A DNA stretch of 18,350 bases from Actinocrinis sp046724665. Lineage in GTDB: Bacteria; Actinomycetota; Actinomycetes; Streptomycetales; Catenulisporaceae. The stretch lies in assembly GCA_046724665.1 (NCBI GenBank), contig JBKOWZ010000053.1, forward strand, positions 1 through 18,350, in the 5' to 3' direction. Of this stretch, positions 18,342-18,350 are shown in pieces (within the stretch, counting starts at the first letter, position 1; each line of letters opens with the position of its first letter). Both the position numbers and the translations under genes were made by a program. The notes beneath the pieces were generated by a model. That model was not told where the DNA came from. It did no database searches and saw only the letters and a list, made by a program, of their open reading frames with translations.

Positions 18342-18350
18342 CCGCCGCGC

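Noticed and set aside
1..18350. tRNA, rRNA or CRISPR array
   Set aside because: No cloverleaf-like sequence, ribosomal RNA segment or regularly spaced repeat-spacer series was found on either strand by eye.

Overview
The window is a very GC-rich stretch of actinobacterial chromosome. Codon third positions are almost all G or C, and GTG starts are common. The gene content (mycothiol synthase, GlnR, a Nur-like Fur regulator, LmeA, SseC) is typical of actinomycetes. The order around cysA-sseC / lmeA / glnR-mshD resembles Mycobacterium tuberculosis Rv0814c-Rv0819. The ppk-CHAD-Nudix block and the Nur sequence look more like Streptomyces and its relatives. A Streptomyces-like or Catenulispora-like host is my inference.

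Layout. (1) 1-3313, plus strand: the end of a conjugation or type IV secretion-like gene set: a proline-rich C-terminal tail, an SCO6880-family protein and a short VirB4-type ATPase, tightly coupled. (2) 3357-3581, minus: a small unrecognised protein with a pentapeptide repeat and a Cys-rich end. (3) 3687-9812, minus: glnR, mshD, ppk, a CHAD protein and a MutT1-like Nudix/histidine phosphatase. These cover nitrogen control, mycothiol synthesis, polyphosphate metabolism and probable nucleotide-pool cleaning. (4) 9813-10230: a 418-bp divergent control region. (5) 10231-12620, plus: a MoaD/ThiS sulfur carrier, a multi-pass membrane protein with a disordered N-terminus, and lmeA. (6) 12725-14040, plus: an ECF sigma factor overlapping its zinc-binding anti-sigma factor. 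(7) 14041-15616, plus: a 408-bp control region carrying a leaderless 25-codon reading frame that ends in Cys-Leu-Cys-Cys-Cys, then the rhodanese gene cysA and sseC. (8) 15642-16019, minus: a DsrE-like protein. (9) 16115-18341, plus: a 33-residue membrane peptide, a nitrobindin-like heme-barrel protein, a Nur-like metalloregulator and YgfZ.

Much of the core concerns sulfur: a sulfur carrier, rhodanese, SseC, DsrE-like protein, mycothiol synthase and the Fe-S repair protein YgfZ. The most notable element is the poly-cysteine leader frame before cysA. It matches the cysteine-responsive attenuators described in mycobacteria, has its own near-consensus promoter, and has two inverted repeats just upstream. 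At least three starts (the leader frame, lmeA, nur) sit exactly 7 nt after a TANNNT hexamer, which suggests widespread leaderless transcription. Other notable points are an apparent split of VirB4 into two proteins, a PhoP-box-like array before ppk, an mshD frame that seems to begin upstream of its first usual start codon, and a hairpin plus T7 tract in the glnR leader.
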